Origin: an uncultured Bacteroidales bacterium
GTDB lineage: Bacteria; Bacteroidota; Bacteroidia; Bacteroidales; UBA932
Assembly: GCA_944322605.1 (NCBI GenBank)
Contig: CALUPD010000021.1
Coordinates: forward strand, 1-64,000
Length of the DNA: 64,000 nt
Direction: 5' to 3'
The notes below the pieces were generated by a model. That model was not told where the DNA came from and ran no database searches. It worked only from the letters and a program-made list of their open reading frames with translations. A program made the translations under genes and the position numbers. Within the stretch, counting starts at the first letter, position 1. The number at the start of each line of letters is the position of its first letter. Of this stretch, positions 43,552 through 51,801 are shown one piece after another.

Positions 43552-45042
43552 TCAGAGCAGGGGACTGACAAGCCTTGCTATGGATTCGATCGCCTTGTCT
43601 TGCCATGGCCTGTTCTTCCATTCTCCCTTTGTTATGAACCGGCATCTTCCGATGTCGTCGTTGAACCGGTCTTCTATCTTGCCTGCTATCCTGCGGTCGT
43701 AGATTATGGCCGATATTTCGAAATTGTATTCCATGCTCCTGTTGTCCATGTTGGCCGAACCTATTATGCAGAATCGCCTGTCGATGCTTACTACTTTGGA
43801 ATGATTGAAACCGTGTTCGAACAGGTATACTTTTATGCCGGCTTCCATGAGTTCCGTAATATAGGACTTGCTGCTCCATCCGGTAATTTTGGAATCCGTT
43901 TTTTCAGGAATCATGAGCTTCACGTCAACGCCGGCCAATGCCGCTATTTTAAGCGCGTTGAGTATGCTCTCTCCTGGAGTGAAATACGGCGATACGATTT
44001 TTATGCTTTCCCTGGCTTCGGTTATGGCAGTGAAATACATTTGCATTATGCTGGCCCAGTCGCTGTCGGGACCGGAAGATATTACCTGGGCGTAAATGTG
44101 CGAGTCGGTTTTCATGACTTGCGGTTTTATGGCCTGTATTTCTGGATAATAACGCTTTCTGGAGCGGAGATGGTGGTTCTTTATGAAATACCTGTCCAAA
44201 AGGAAGCTGGCCTGGAGTGAAAAGACGGATTCTCCCCTTATCCTGATATGGGTGTCCCTCCATTCTTCGAAATATCCGCCGTCGCAATACCTGTCCGCGA
44301 TGTTTACTCCCCCGATATATCCGACGGCACCGTCCACTACCAGAATCTTGCGGTGGTTCCTGTAATTTATTTTCGATTGCGGGAGGATGATGTTTACCGG
44401 GGAAAACCGCAGGACCTCTATGCCTGCTTCCTCTAATTCTTTCAGGAAAGAGTTCGGCAGCGACCAGCATCCTACATCGTCGTATATGAGCCTTACGAGA
44501 ACGCCTTCCGACGCTTTTTTTATAAGCATGTCCTTGTACCTGTTTCCTATATTGTCGTTCTCGATTATATAGGATTGCAGGTGTACATGGTCTTTTGCGT
44601 TAGAGATGCTTTCCAGCATGGCTTCGAGTGCTTCCTTGCCGGAAAAGAACACGTCTATTTCGTCGTTTCTGGCGAGTATGCTGTGGCTGCTTTTAAGATT
44701 CTGTAGAATCAGCTTCTTGTATTCATGGAGCTGCCCGGGAAGCGATTCCGGTTTTGTCATGTAGAGATGCCCCTGTTCGGAACTTATGTTGCGCCTTATC
44801 CGTTCGTCCTTTACCCCCTTTCTGCTGTAGATCTTCTTTTTTCTGAAATTCTGTCCGACAAGCAGGTATAGTATGATGCCTACGTAGGGGAGGGCTATCA
44901 GGACTATTATCCAGCTTACTGTCTTAATCGGCTCCGATTTTCGGAAAATCATTTCGAGGGATGCGTATATCACCAGAATGAGATTTATCATGTAGAATCC
45001 CATCGCGATGTATTGCCATAATATCGTGCTTCCCTCTCCCAT
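43552..45042 (-). CDS. cls: Cardiolipin synthase, phospholipase D family
   Basis: 496 residues. Two N-terminal transmembrane helices are followed by two HKD half-sites: NHRKILVVDGAVGYIGGVN in the first and NHSKVVSIDRRFCIIGSANMDNRS (quoted around NHSKVVSID) in the second. It joins two phosphatidylglycerols into cardiolipin at the inner membrane. It is ten bases after menG on the same strand. Confidence 0.93.
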   Translation of the reverse strand: MGEGSTILWQYIAMGFYMINLILVIYASLEMIFRKSEPIKTVSWIIVLIALPYVGIILYLLVGQNFRKKKIYSRKGVKDERIRRNISSEQGHLYMTKPESLPGQLHEYKKLILQNLKSSHSILARNDEIDVFFSGKEALEAMLESISNAKDHVHLQSYIIENDNIGNRYKDMLIKKASEGVLVRLIYDDVGCWSLPNSFLKELEEAGIEVLRFSPVNIILPQSKINYRNHRKILVVDGAVGYIGGVNIADRYCDGGYFEEWRDTHIRIRGESVFSLQASFLLDRYFIKNHHLRSRKRYYPEIQAIKPQVMKTDSHIYAQVISSGPDSDWASIMQMYFTAITEARESIKIVSPYFTPGESILNALKIAALAGVDVKLMIPEKTDSKITGWSSKSYITELMEAGIKVYLFEHGFNHSKVVSIDRRFCIIGSANMDNRSMEYNFEISAIIYDRRIAGKIEDRFNDDIGRCRFITKGEWKNRPWQDKAIESIARLVSPLL

Positions 45043-45050
45043 GAATCAGT

Positions 45051-45782
45051 TTATTTGACGGCTCTGTATAATACGGCTATTCCTCCGCTCAGGCTTATAT
45101 AGTCGGCGTTCCTGAATCCTGCGCGGGAAATTTCTTCAGAGAATTCCTCGTATTTCGGGAAGGCCCGTACTGATTGGGGAAGATAGCTGTATGCTGATTT
45201 GTCCGAAGATACCATTTTCCCGATAACCGGTGTTATATTAAGGAAATAGCAGTTGAATACGGCTCTCCATATCCTGTTGCGCGGTTCTGCGAATTCCAAT
45301 ATGCTGAGAACCCCTCCCGGCGCGAGAACCCTTTTTATTTCTTTCAGGCATGCTTCGCGTTTGTCGAAATTACGTATGCCGAAAGAGATAGTCGCCGCAT
45401 CGAACGAGTTGTCCGGGAAAGGCAGGCTTTCTGCCGATGCAAGTATGAATCCGGGATTGCTCGCGAATCCTGCGTTCTTGGCTTTGCTTTTCGCTATTTC
45501 GAGCATTCCCGATGATATGTCTGCTCCTGTCACTAAGAATCCGCGCCTTGCAAGCCCGAATGACAGATCCCCCGTGCCGCAAGCTATGTCGAGCACTTTT
45601 GTCTCCTGCTTTTTCCCTTCCTTGACCGGAATCCTGCTCTCTATGTCTTTGACTAGCTTTTTCCTCCAAAGCGTGTCGATGCCGAAAGACAGGATGCGGT
45701 TAAGCTTGTCGTAATCGGAAGCTATTCCGTTGAACATTGCCGAAATCTTTTCGGAATTCTTTGACAGGTCCGCTTGTTTCAT
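45051..45782 (-). CDS. menG: Demethylmenaquinone methyltransferase (MenG/UbiE)
   Basis: 243 residues. FNGIASDYDKLNRILSFGID at the start and LDIACGTGDLSFGLARRG (SAM-binding motif I) near residue 65 are typical of UbiE/COQ5. ATISFGIRNFDKREACLKEIKRVLAPGG and SVRAFP further support it. It methylates demethylmenaquinone to menaquinone, the usual quinone of Bacteroidales. It lies between the AIR-synthase-like gene and cls. Confidence 0.93.
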   Translation of the reverse strand: MKQADLSKNSEKISAMFNGIASDYDKLNRILSFGIDTLWRKKLVKDIESRIPVKEGKKQETKVLDIACGTGDLSFGLARRGFLVTGADISSGMLEIAKSKAKNAGFASNPGFILASAESLPFPDNSFDAATISFGIRNFDKREACLKEIKRVLAPGGVLSILEFAEPRNRIWRAVFNCYFLNITPVIGKMVSSDKSAYSYLPQSVRAFPKYEEFSEEISRAGFRNADYISLSGGIAVLYRAVK

Positions 45783-45792
45783 TTTTACTTGT

Positions 45793-46581
45793 TTAAAGCA
45801 ATTCGGAGACGAATCCGTAAGACTGGTCGTCTATTCTTATCTCTCCCTTTGTCACATGCCCGAGAAGCATTATTTCTACGTTCCTGTTGAACATGTAGTC
45901 GACGAATTCGTTTTCCTGGCTTTCGTTCACGGTGATTATGGCTATGTATCCGTTCTGCCCGAAAAGAAAATCCTTTTCGTCCATCTCGGAGTCCGTGGTG
46001 ATGTCGAATCCGAGCATATTCGGACGGGACGACTCTATGAGGGCGGCAAATACCCCGTTCGCCGCTTTTATTGCGTGGGCTGTTGCCACGAGGCCTTTGG
46101 AAACTGATTTTTCGATGGCTATCGTGGCGTTTTCTCCATTGTCATGGTTCTCTTCCGGCAAGGCTTCTTCTGCCGGATCGTTCTTTTTTCTGTCCGAAAC
46201 AAGGTAGATGGTTTCTCCTTTTGTGCTGAATCCCATTTTAGTCCTTGCATTTTCCTCTTTCAGGAATCCGAGCATTTTTATGGCAGGCTCTTTTGAAAAG
46301 TCAGTGGTTATGTACCTTGCTCCCGAGCAGGCGAGTTTTGTCCTCGCTTCTATCGTTGCGACGGTCAGGGCGGTCGCCGGATCTTTTATAGATTTTATCA
46401 GGGCGTCGGCCTTGGATATGGCAAGGTTGAAATTGCCGTCGACCGTGAAAAACTCCACGTCATAAGGATGATGCCCGTATTTTTCCAAATCTTTTCTAAA
46501 GTCGGAATCCATTAGCAGTACAGCTGCTATGTCGGCTGGATCGTTACTGCTTGCAATGATTTTTTGGTATTTGTCTATCAT
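45793..46581 (-). CDS. AIR synthase-related (PurM/PurL C-terminal-like) protein
   Basis: 262 residues. The C-terminal half (SKGLVATAHAIKAANGVFAAL, ending IMLLGHVTKGEIRIDDQSYGF) resembles the C-terminal domain of PurM and PurL, including the VTKGEIRI strand pattern. The N-terminal half (NDPADIAAVLLMDSDF, YGHHPYDVEFFTVDGNF) lacks the full ATP-binding signature of PurM. Small AIR-synthase-like proteins of this kind are known in Bacteroidota without assigned function. It is the first gene of the run with menG and cls. I would not call it a purine enzyme. Confidence 0.6.
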   Translation of the reverse strand: MIDKYQKIIASSNDPADIAAVLLMDSDFRKDLEKYGHHPYDVEFFTVDGNFNLAISKADALIKSIKDPATALTVATIEARTKLACSGARYITTDFSKEPAIKMLGFLKEENARTKMGFSTKGETIYLVSDRKKNDPAEEALPEENHDNGENATIAIEKSVSKGLVATAHAIKAANGVFAALIESSRPNMLGFDITTDSEMDEKDFLFGQNGYIAIITVNESQENEFVDYMFNRNVEIMLLGHVTKGEIRIDDQSYGFVSELL

Positions 46582-46639
46582 GGCAGTAAAATTTTTCGCT
46601 AATTTAATTAAAAAAATTAGATGTTTTAATAAAAAGTAC

Positions 46640-46647
46640 TATATTTG
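46640..46647 (+). promoter_or_regulatory. -7 element of the tRNA-Leu gene
   Basis: TATATTTG ends nine bases before the tRNA. TTAG at 46617-46620 lies 19 bases upstream and could be a weak -33 element. Confidence 0.5.
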
Positions 46648-46656
46648 CAGCCCGAA

Positions 46657-46740
46657 GCCCAGATGGTGGAATTGGTAGACACGCCACTTTGAGGGGGTGG
46701 TGCCGGTTTCGGCGTGCAAGTTCGAGTCTTGTTCTGGGCA
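46657..46740 (+). tRNA. tRNA-Leu (anticodon GAG)
   Basis: 84 bases without an encoded CCA. The acceptor GCCCAGA pairs with TCTGGGC, the D-arm has TGGTGGAATTGGTAGACAC, and the anticodon loop is TTGAGGG with GAG at 46691-46693 between CCACT and GGTGG. A long variable arm (TGCCGGTTTCGGCG) marks it as class II, as for Leu. The T-arm has GTTCGAGTC. It has its own promoter and terminator. Confidence 0.95.
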
Positions 46741-46741
46741 C

Positions 46742-46774
46742 AAAAGCCAGTCGTGAAAAGCGGCTGGCTTTTTG
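46742..46774 (+). terminator. Terminator of tRNA-Leu
   Basis: AAAAGCCAG (46742-46750) pairs with CTGGCTTTT (46764-46772) with CG/CG pairing in the inner part, followed by T. It begins two bases after the tRNA. Confidence 0.8.
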
Positions 46775-47145
46775 TTTTTGCCATACAGCCGCCGAGGCTT
46801 GGCTGTCCGTATTTCGCGGCATGTACTGTATTCTATGTAATGATACGGATAATCTTTTTGCCCTTTGTCGGGTAAATATGCATGATATTTTCAAAATAAT
46901 TTTTGATTATTATAAAAAATAACTATCTTGCGGCGTATTAATTATTGGAATTATTTTAAATTATATAACAAGGTTCCATGTTTCCCTTCACGGGCAGGGC
47001 GTTTACGCCTGCGGGTATCGGAATGCCTATGAGCCGAAGACGGAGAAGCATGGGATGCACGGGCAAGAAGTTTCATAATGTTTTTTCAGTTATATTGTTG
47101 TTGGTGTTGCCGTTAATCAGCAGATGATTTTCGGCAACATTTGTT
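46775..47145. other. Long gap between tRNA-Leu and ispF, no gene seen
   Basis: The stretch holds a hairpin at 46785-46806 (ACAGCC/GGCTGT), an AT-rich part (46870-46970) and a GC-richer block at about 46975-47060. That block has a hairpin (GCAGGgCG with CGcCTGC) and an outer CCATG/CATGG pairing. No start-to-stop frame has coding character. It could hold a small RNA, but I recognise no family. Confidence 0.4.
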
Positions 47146-47153
47146 TACCTTTG
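47146..47153 (+). promoter_or_regulatory. -7 element for the ispF operon
   Basis: TACCTTTG, 29 bases before the ispF ATG. The -33 region has no good TTTG at the normal spacing. Confidence 0.5.
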
Positions 47154-47182
47154 TTCTTTGGAAATATTAACTGATTGCAGCT

Positions 47183-47662
47183 ATGAAATACAGGATAGGC
47201 AACGGATATGATGTCCATAGGATAGAAAAAGGGAACAGGCTGGTTTTGGGCGGGGTCGAAATCCCGCATGATAAAGGATGCGTGGCGCATTCTGACGGGG
47301 ATGTGGCCATTCATGCCTTATGCGACGCAATATTCGGGGCTTTGGCCCTTGGCGACATAGGAAAGCATTTCCCCGACACGTCGGACGAATATCTCGGGAT
47401 AGACAGCAGGATTCTTTTGTCCAGGACTATCGGCATTGCTTCCGAAAAGGGATATTCCGTAGTCAATTGCGATATTACGATAGCGGCGCAGAAGCCTAAG
47501 CTGTCCCCGTATATAGAAAAAATGAGGGAAGTCCTTGCAGGAATCATGAAAACCGGCAAGGAGAATGTTTCCGTGAAGGCTACTACGACAGAAGGACTCG
47601 GATTTGCCGGCAGGGAAGAGGGCATAGAGGTCTATGCGGTCGTTCTTATGGGACACGAGTAA
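47183..47662 (+). CDS. ispF: 2-C-methyl-D-erythritol 2,4-cyclodiphosphate synthase
   Basis: 159 residues, the usual length. GNGYDVHRIEKG supplies the metal-binding Asp and His, AHSDGDVAIHALCDAIFGAL the third ligand, and KATTTEGLGFAGREEGIEVYAVV the CMP-binding end. It forms MEcPP in the MEP isoprenoid pathway, a later step than Dxs (22176). The flippase gene begins ten bases after its stop. Confidence 0.97.
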   Translation: MKYRIGNGYDVHRIEKGNRLVLGGVEIPHDKGCVAHSDGDVAIHALCDAIFGALALGDIGKHFPDTSDEYLGIDSRILLSRTIGIASEKGYSVVNCDITIAAQKPKLSPYIEKMREVLAGIMKTGKENVSVKATTTEGLGFAGREEGIEVYAVVLMGHE

Positions 47663-47672
47663 ATTTCCGGCA

Positions 47673-49172
47673 ATGGGAGTCATAATAAAAGAAAGCATAA
47701 AGGGCACGCTTACAAACTATATAGGGGCTTTCATAGGCTTCCTGAGCACGTATTTTGTAATTGTCTACTTTCTTCCTCCTGAAATAATCGGACTTACGAG
47801 AATACTTGTCGAAGCCGCCACCCTTATGTCGGTTTTCATGCAGCTTGGCGTTACATCGTCAGTGATAAGGTTCTATCCTATCATGAAAACGGAAGACGGG
47901 AAAAACAACGGTTTTTTCTTCTATCTTCTGACCGTCCCTGCATTGGGCTCGTTGCTTGTGATTCCGCTTTTCCTGATTTTTTCTTCCGAAATAATCGATT
48001 ACTATTCAGATGAATCCGGACTTTTTGCCGACAATTACAGGTGGATAATCCCATTGTCTCTTTTCCTGACATATCTCGGCGTTTTCGAAGTATACGCCAA
48101 TGTGCTGATGCGAATAGCCGTGCCTAAATTCATCAGGGAGGTATGCATACGCCTTATGCATATGGCAATATACGTGCTGTACGGGTTCGGGATACTCGAT
48201 CTTGAACGGTTTTTGGGGGCCTATGTATTGGTATTCGCGTTTGCGGCTGTTGTCAATCTGTTGTATATAAAGAAAATAGGTTCCGTATGCCTTAGGCATG
48301 ATTTCAAATCTTTGGATGGAGGCATAAAGAAGGACTTCTTAAGATATACGCTTTTCCTTATGATAGGGGTCATAAGCGGCAGCGTTACAAGCCGCATAGA
48401 CCTGTTCATGGTCGGCGGGGAGATGGGGCTGGCCTACGCGGGAATATATTCGATTGCCTTTTACATGGTGGCGATAATCGAGATTCCTTCGAGGTCCATA
48501 ACGGCTATTTCATCGCCGGTGGTTTCCCAAGCCATGAAATCGGGAGATATCGATAAGGCGAACAGCCTTTACAAGGGAATATCGGCCAACCAGCTGCTGA
48601 TAGGCGGCATGATTTTCATAGTGCTTTGGGCGAATGCTGACAACATATTCGACATACTTCCGAACGGGGAGATTTACCGTTCGGGAAAATACGTCATATT
48701 CTTTCTCGGCCTGTCGAGGCTGTTTACCCTTTTCCTCGGTTTCGGGCATGCCCTTATCAGTTATTCAAGGTATTATGCATGGACTCTCATGTTTGCGTTG
48801 GTAGTGACCGTAATAACTATTGCGGCCAATAATTTGCTGATTCCGGTGATGGGAATGACCGGAGCTTCGGTGGCTACTCTCGCCAGTACTGTGATTTCGC
48901 TTGCGTTCCAGCAATTTATAGTGTTCAGGAAATTGAAATGCAATCCGTATTCCGTATCCACGATAAAGATCATAGCCATACTTTTCATAGCTTTCGCCGT
49001 GAACACGGTTTTGCCGGAGTTCGAGAATCCGTGGGCGGACGCGGCAGTAAGGACCGCGATAGTTGGCGGAATGATGGTCCTTGCGGCTTATTTTACAAAA
49101 GCTTCCTATGAATTCAGGAATATGGCTGATTCTGCAATATCCTATTTCGCAAAGAAAATCAGAAAAATATGA
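47673..49172 (+). CDS. Oligosaccharide flippase / polysaccharide biosynthesis membrane protein
   Basis: 499 residues from the ATG at 47673; an earlier in-frame start at 47634 would overlap ispF. About fourteen hydrophobic helices follow. GTLTNYIGAFIGFLSTYF and PPEIIGLTRILVEAATL at the start and LFMVGGEMGLAYAGIYSIAF in the middle fit the Wzx/MurJ-like MOP superfamily as seen in Bacteroidota. It would move lipid-linked sugars across the inner membrane. No glycosyltransferase genes are nearby, so the substrate is unknown. The next gene overlaps its stop or begins 42 bases later. Confidence 0.82.
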   Translation: MGVIIKESIKGTLTNYIGAFIGFLSTYFVIVYFLPPEIIGLTRILVEAATLMSVFMQLGVTSSVIRFYPIMKTEDGKNNGFFFYLLTVPALGSLLVIPLFLIFSSEIIDYYSDESGLFADNYRWIIPLSLFLTYLGVFEVYANVLMRIAVPKFIREVCIRLMHMAIYVLYGFGILDLERFLGAYVLVFAFAAVVNLLYIKKIGSVCLRHDFKSLDGGIKKDFLRYTLFLMIGVISGSVTSRIDLFMVGGEMGLAYAGIYSIAFYMVAIIEIPSRSITAISSPVVSQAMKSGDIDKANSLYKGISANQLLIGGMIFIVLWANADNIFDILPNGEIYRSGKYVIFFLGLSRLFTLFLGFGHALISYSRYYAWTLMFALVVTVITIAANNLLIPVMGMTGASVATLASTVISLAFQQFIVFRKLKCNPYSVSTIKIIAILFIAFAVNTVLPEFENPWADAAVRTAIVGGMMVLAAYFTKASYEFRNMADSAISYFAKKIRKI

Positions 49173-49213
49173 TGCCTTTCCATTCTTTTTGCAGCGCGTT
49201 CCCGTTTTGCGGC

Positions 49214-50122
49214 ATGAATAAGGTTTTACTCATGTCGGTCTTTTTAGGAATAACTTTATCTTCATGCGGTGTCATGTCCGACAAGCAGATAGAGACAGTG
49301 AACAAAATGACGGTCGGTGCCGATTCTCTCGCGAACACGCCGGCGGCTCTTTTCCGCGAAATCGCCGAAATACGCAAGATGAGGAACATATATCATTCCG
49401 CGTCCATGTATTCTCCTGAGGATATTGCTTCTGAGCTGGAGAATACGGCGATGCAGCATATAGAAGATACGGCGTTCGTGAAAAAGGCGGGCCTTGCCTC
49501 ACGGATTCTTTCATCTTACCTGCGCGCTCTACGGTCGCTTTCGTCAGAACGCAGGTGGTCTTCCATCGGCGTGGAAATAAGGGGAGTCGGAAGAAATATA
49601 GATGACGCGTTGGAAGAATTCAATGAGATAGAATTTTCGGATTTCAGATTGCCTGAAGATTATGCATCTCCTTATTTCGATTTGTCTGCGAAGATAAGCG
49701 AACTTTATATGAAAGGCCGTCAGAAGAAATACGTCAAGGAATTCGTGAATATTAGCGATACTCTTGTTTCCGCGTGCTGCGATGCTATGGCCGGCCTTTT
49801 GAGGGACGGGCGCGTAGATTCCTTGCTCGTGCATGAGAGGCTGAGCCTTCGGTCCGATTTCAGGGCTTATGTGACGGAATGCAGAAGGACAGGCGAGGTC
49901 CCGGATATCGGATTATGCTCCGGCTATGTCGACCTTGTCGTGAGGATGGAAAAGGCGGTTTATGTCCGCAAGAGGGCCGCAACGGCATTCATAACGCTGA
50001 AAAACGCTCATAAGAGGCTGAATGCCAATTTGCAGGATGATTTGGGGATTACAATGGAAATGGTATATGACGATATATATGAAATCCTCGATCTTGCGGC
50101 TGATCTGAAAATAGGACGGTAA
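49214..50122 (+). CDS. Putative lipoprotein, helical, function unknown
   Basis: 302 residues from the ATG at 49214, where MNKVLLMSVFLGITLSSCG is a lipoprotein signal. A frame start at 49169 overlaps the flippase stop but gives no better signal. The mature protein is mostly charged, helix-forming sequence with several Arg/Glu-rich segments and no motif I recognise. It follows the flippase and precedes a small coiled-coil gene, so the three may form one envelope unit. The function is not known to me. Confidence 0.65.
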   Translation: MNKVLLMSVFLGITLSSCGVMSDKQIETVNKMTVGADSLANTPAALFREIAEIRKMRNIYHSASMYSPEDIASELENTAMQHIEDTAFVKKAGLASRILSSYLRALRSLSSERRWSSIGVEIRGVGRNIDDALEEFNEIEFSDFRLPEDYASPYFDLSAKISELYMKGRQKKYVKEFVNISDTLVSACCDAMAGLLRDGRVDSLLVHERLSLRSDFRAYVTECRRTGEVPDIGLCSGYVDLVVRMEKAVYVRKRAATAFITLKNAHKRLNANLQDDLGITMEMVYDDIYEILDLAADLKIGR

Positions 50123-50144
50123 TCCTGTCCGGATAAATAAACTT

Positions 50145-50474
50145 ATGATGGAAAGATACGAATCTTTGGAGCAGATACGGCAGGCTGTCGGGCAGCTCCG
50201 CGAAAGCAAGGGCTCCGCTTCAAGCGCTGAAGAATTGTCGCTTATAGACGATTCCATAATTGCATTGAAAAAGCTTGAAAGGGCGGCGATAAACGAAATA
50301 TGCGATTCTGTCTCGGATGATATGAAAACCGAATGCAGGGATATAAGTTCCATGGCTTCCGGAATTCGAGAAAGGGTCGGCAAAATGAACAGGTCGTCCA
50401 AGATAATGGAGTCAGTCAAGAAATCCCTTGCGGTCATTGAGGACGTGCTGGAACTGATAGGGCGGTGGAAATAG
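50145..50474 (+). CDS. Small helical (coiled-coil) protein, function unknown
   Basis: 109 residues, starting with two ATG codons at 50145 and 50148. It has no signal peptide or membrane helix. Heptad-like spacing of Leu, Ile and Val in SLEQIRQAVGQLRES and SLIDDSIIALKKLERAAI suggests a coiled coil. It comes 22 bases after the lipoprotein gene and ends the ispF run. I do not recognise it. Confidence 0.6.
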   Translation: MMERYESLEQIRQAVGQLRESKGSASSAEELSLIDDSIIALKKLERAAINEICDSVSDDMKTECRDISSMASGIRERVGKMNRSSKIMESVKKSLAVIEDVLELIGRWK

Positions 50475-50797
50475 CGTGTTCTCCTAAGGGATCATCCCGA
50501 ACGGGCATTTTGAGGGCAGGCATTTTCCCGAAGATGGCGCGGCTTCGGCCCGAAGGCTTTTAAACCGGCATAAGCCCGTGCGTGGTTGGATTATCAGCGG
50601 CATTCATGCCTGCGCATTCTTTCATAATGCCGGCGCGGGCCGTCTCCATTCCTTGATGCCGGATGTTTTTCTATGCGTGCTTCCGTCTTGTCGCGAATGT
50701 TTGCGAAAAAAATCGCGCCTGCTCCGTTGTTTCGCAAAATTATTTTAAATTCGCTTTTGCAATCTTGATTTTTAATGACATTAAATCGGAATAATAT
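50475..50797. other. GC-rich gap with palindromes, no gene seen
   Basis: The gap contains CTTCGG-c-CCGAAG (around 50547-50559), GCGGCATT pairing with AATGCCGgC (about 50597-50634), and repeated GGCATTTT words. These resemble decayed hairpin repeats, but they do not share the AAGCCGAG arms of the three arrays. No consensus promoter was found before the next gene at 50798. Confidence 0.4.
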
Positions 50798-51727
50798 ATG
50801 AAAATAGTATTTCTTGACACTAACACGATGGGAAGCGATATTTCCCTTGAACCTATCGCCTCATTAGGCGAATTCGTTTCATATGAATCTTCTACTCCCG
50901 AACAAGCCCTTGAAAGGGTAGGGGATTGCGACGTGCTTGTTGTTAACAAGGTATGGGTTGACAAGAAGCTCATCGACGCGGCTCCTTCTCTGAAGCTCAT
51001 ATGCATTGCGGCAACGGGCATAAATAATATCGATGTGGAATATGCCAATTCGAAAGGAATACCGGTCAAAAACGCCGTGAATTATTCTACTGAAAGCGTG
51101 GCGCAGGTGACCTTGATGCAGATGCTTTCGCTTGTCGGGAAAAGCAGGAATTTCGATGATTACGTGAAAAGCGGGAAATATTCCGAAAGCGGATGCTTTA
51201 CCAATGTCGCAGAAACATTTTTCGAATTGAAAGGAAAGACCTTGGGAATTATCGGGCTTGGAAACATAGGAAGAAGGGTGGCCGGTTTCGCAGACCTGTT
51301 CGGAATGAACGTCATTTATTTTTCCGCTTCCGGCAATCCGCATTCCGACAAATACCGTTGCGTGTCGCTCGACGAGCTTCTGGCTTCATCCGATATAGTT
51401 TCGATCCATGCGCCGATGAATGAGAAGACAAGGAATCTTGTACGTTATGACGACTTGGCGAAAATGAAGCCGTCGGCATATCTCCTGAATATGGGCAGGG
51501 GCGGCATAGTCAACGAGGAAGACCTGGCAAAGGCGTTGGATGATAATCTTATAGCAGGAGCGGCGGTCGATGTGTTCGTTCAGGAGCCGTTCGGGAAGGA
51601 CCATCCTTACCTGAATATGAAAAACAAAGACAGGATCATGCTTACTCCGCATATCGCGTGGGCAAGCCGCGAGGCGAGGGTATTGCTGATTGAAAAGATA
51701 GCGGAAAACATAAGGCAGGCGTTTTGA
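50798..51727 (+). CDS. D-2-hydroxyacid dehydrogenase
   Basis: 309 residues. The NAD-binding motif GIIGLGNIGRRVAGFA is near residue 150. Catalytic residues are in NMGRGGIVNEEDL (Arg region), VDVFVQEPF (Glu) and TPHIAWASREA (His). INNIDVEYANSKGIPVKNA is the substrate-side block. Likely substrates are glycerate, lactate or phosphoglycerate; the length and lack of an ACT domain argue against a full SerA. It is a single gene ended by the terminator at 51767. Confidence 0.9.
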   Translation: MKIVFLDTNTMGSDISLEPIASLGEFVSYESSTPEQALERVGDCDVLVVNKVWVDKKLIDAAPSLKLICIAATGINNIDVEYANSKGIPVKNAVNYSTESVAQVTLMQMLSLVGKSRNFDDYVKSGKYSESGCFTNVAETFFELKGKTLGIIGLGNIGRRVAGFADLFGMNVIYFSASGNPHSDKYRCVSLDELLASSDIVSIHAPMNEKTRNLVRYDDLAKMKPSAYLLNMGRGGIVNEEDLAKALDDNLIAGAAVDVFVQEPFGKDHPYLNMKNKDRIMLTPHIAWASREARVLLIEKIAENIRQAF

Positions 51728-51766
51728 CACGTGTAAGCCTCATGGTTTTTAATTAAATGTATGAGA

Positions 51767-51792
51767 AGCCCGGAACTCTGCCGGGCTTTTTT
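51767..51792 (+). terminator. Terminator between convergent dehydrogenase and flavoprotein genes
   Basis: AGCCCGG (51767-51773) pairs with CCGGGCT (51781-51787) around a seven-base loop, followed by six T. It is positioned to serve both convergent genes. Confidence 0.85.
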
Positions 51793-51801
51793 ATCCTTTG
51801 T

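Noticed and set aside
46978-47060. Known riboswitch in the gap before ispF
   Set aside because: I compared it by eye with common classes (TPP, cobalamin, SAM, c-di-GMP) and found no core motif. It is kept only as an unexplained structured stretch.
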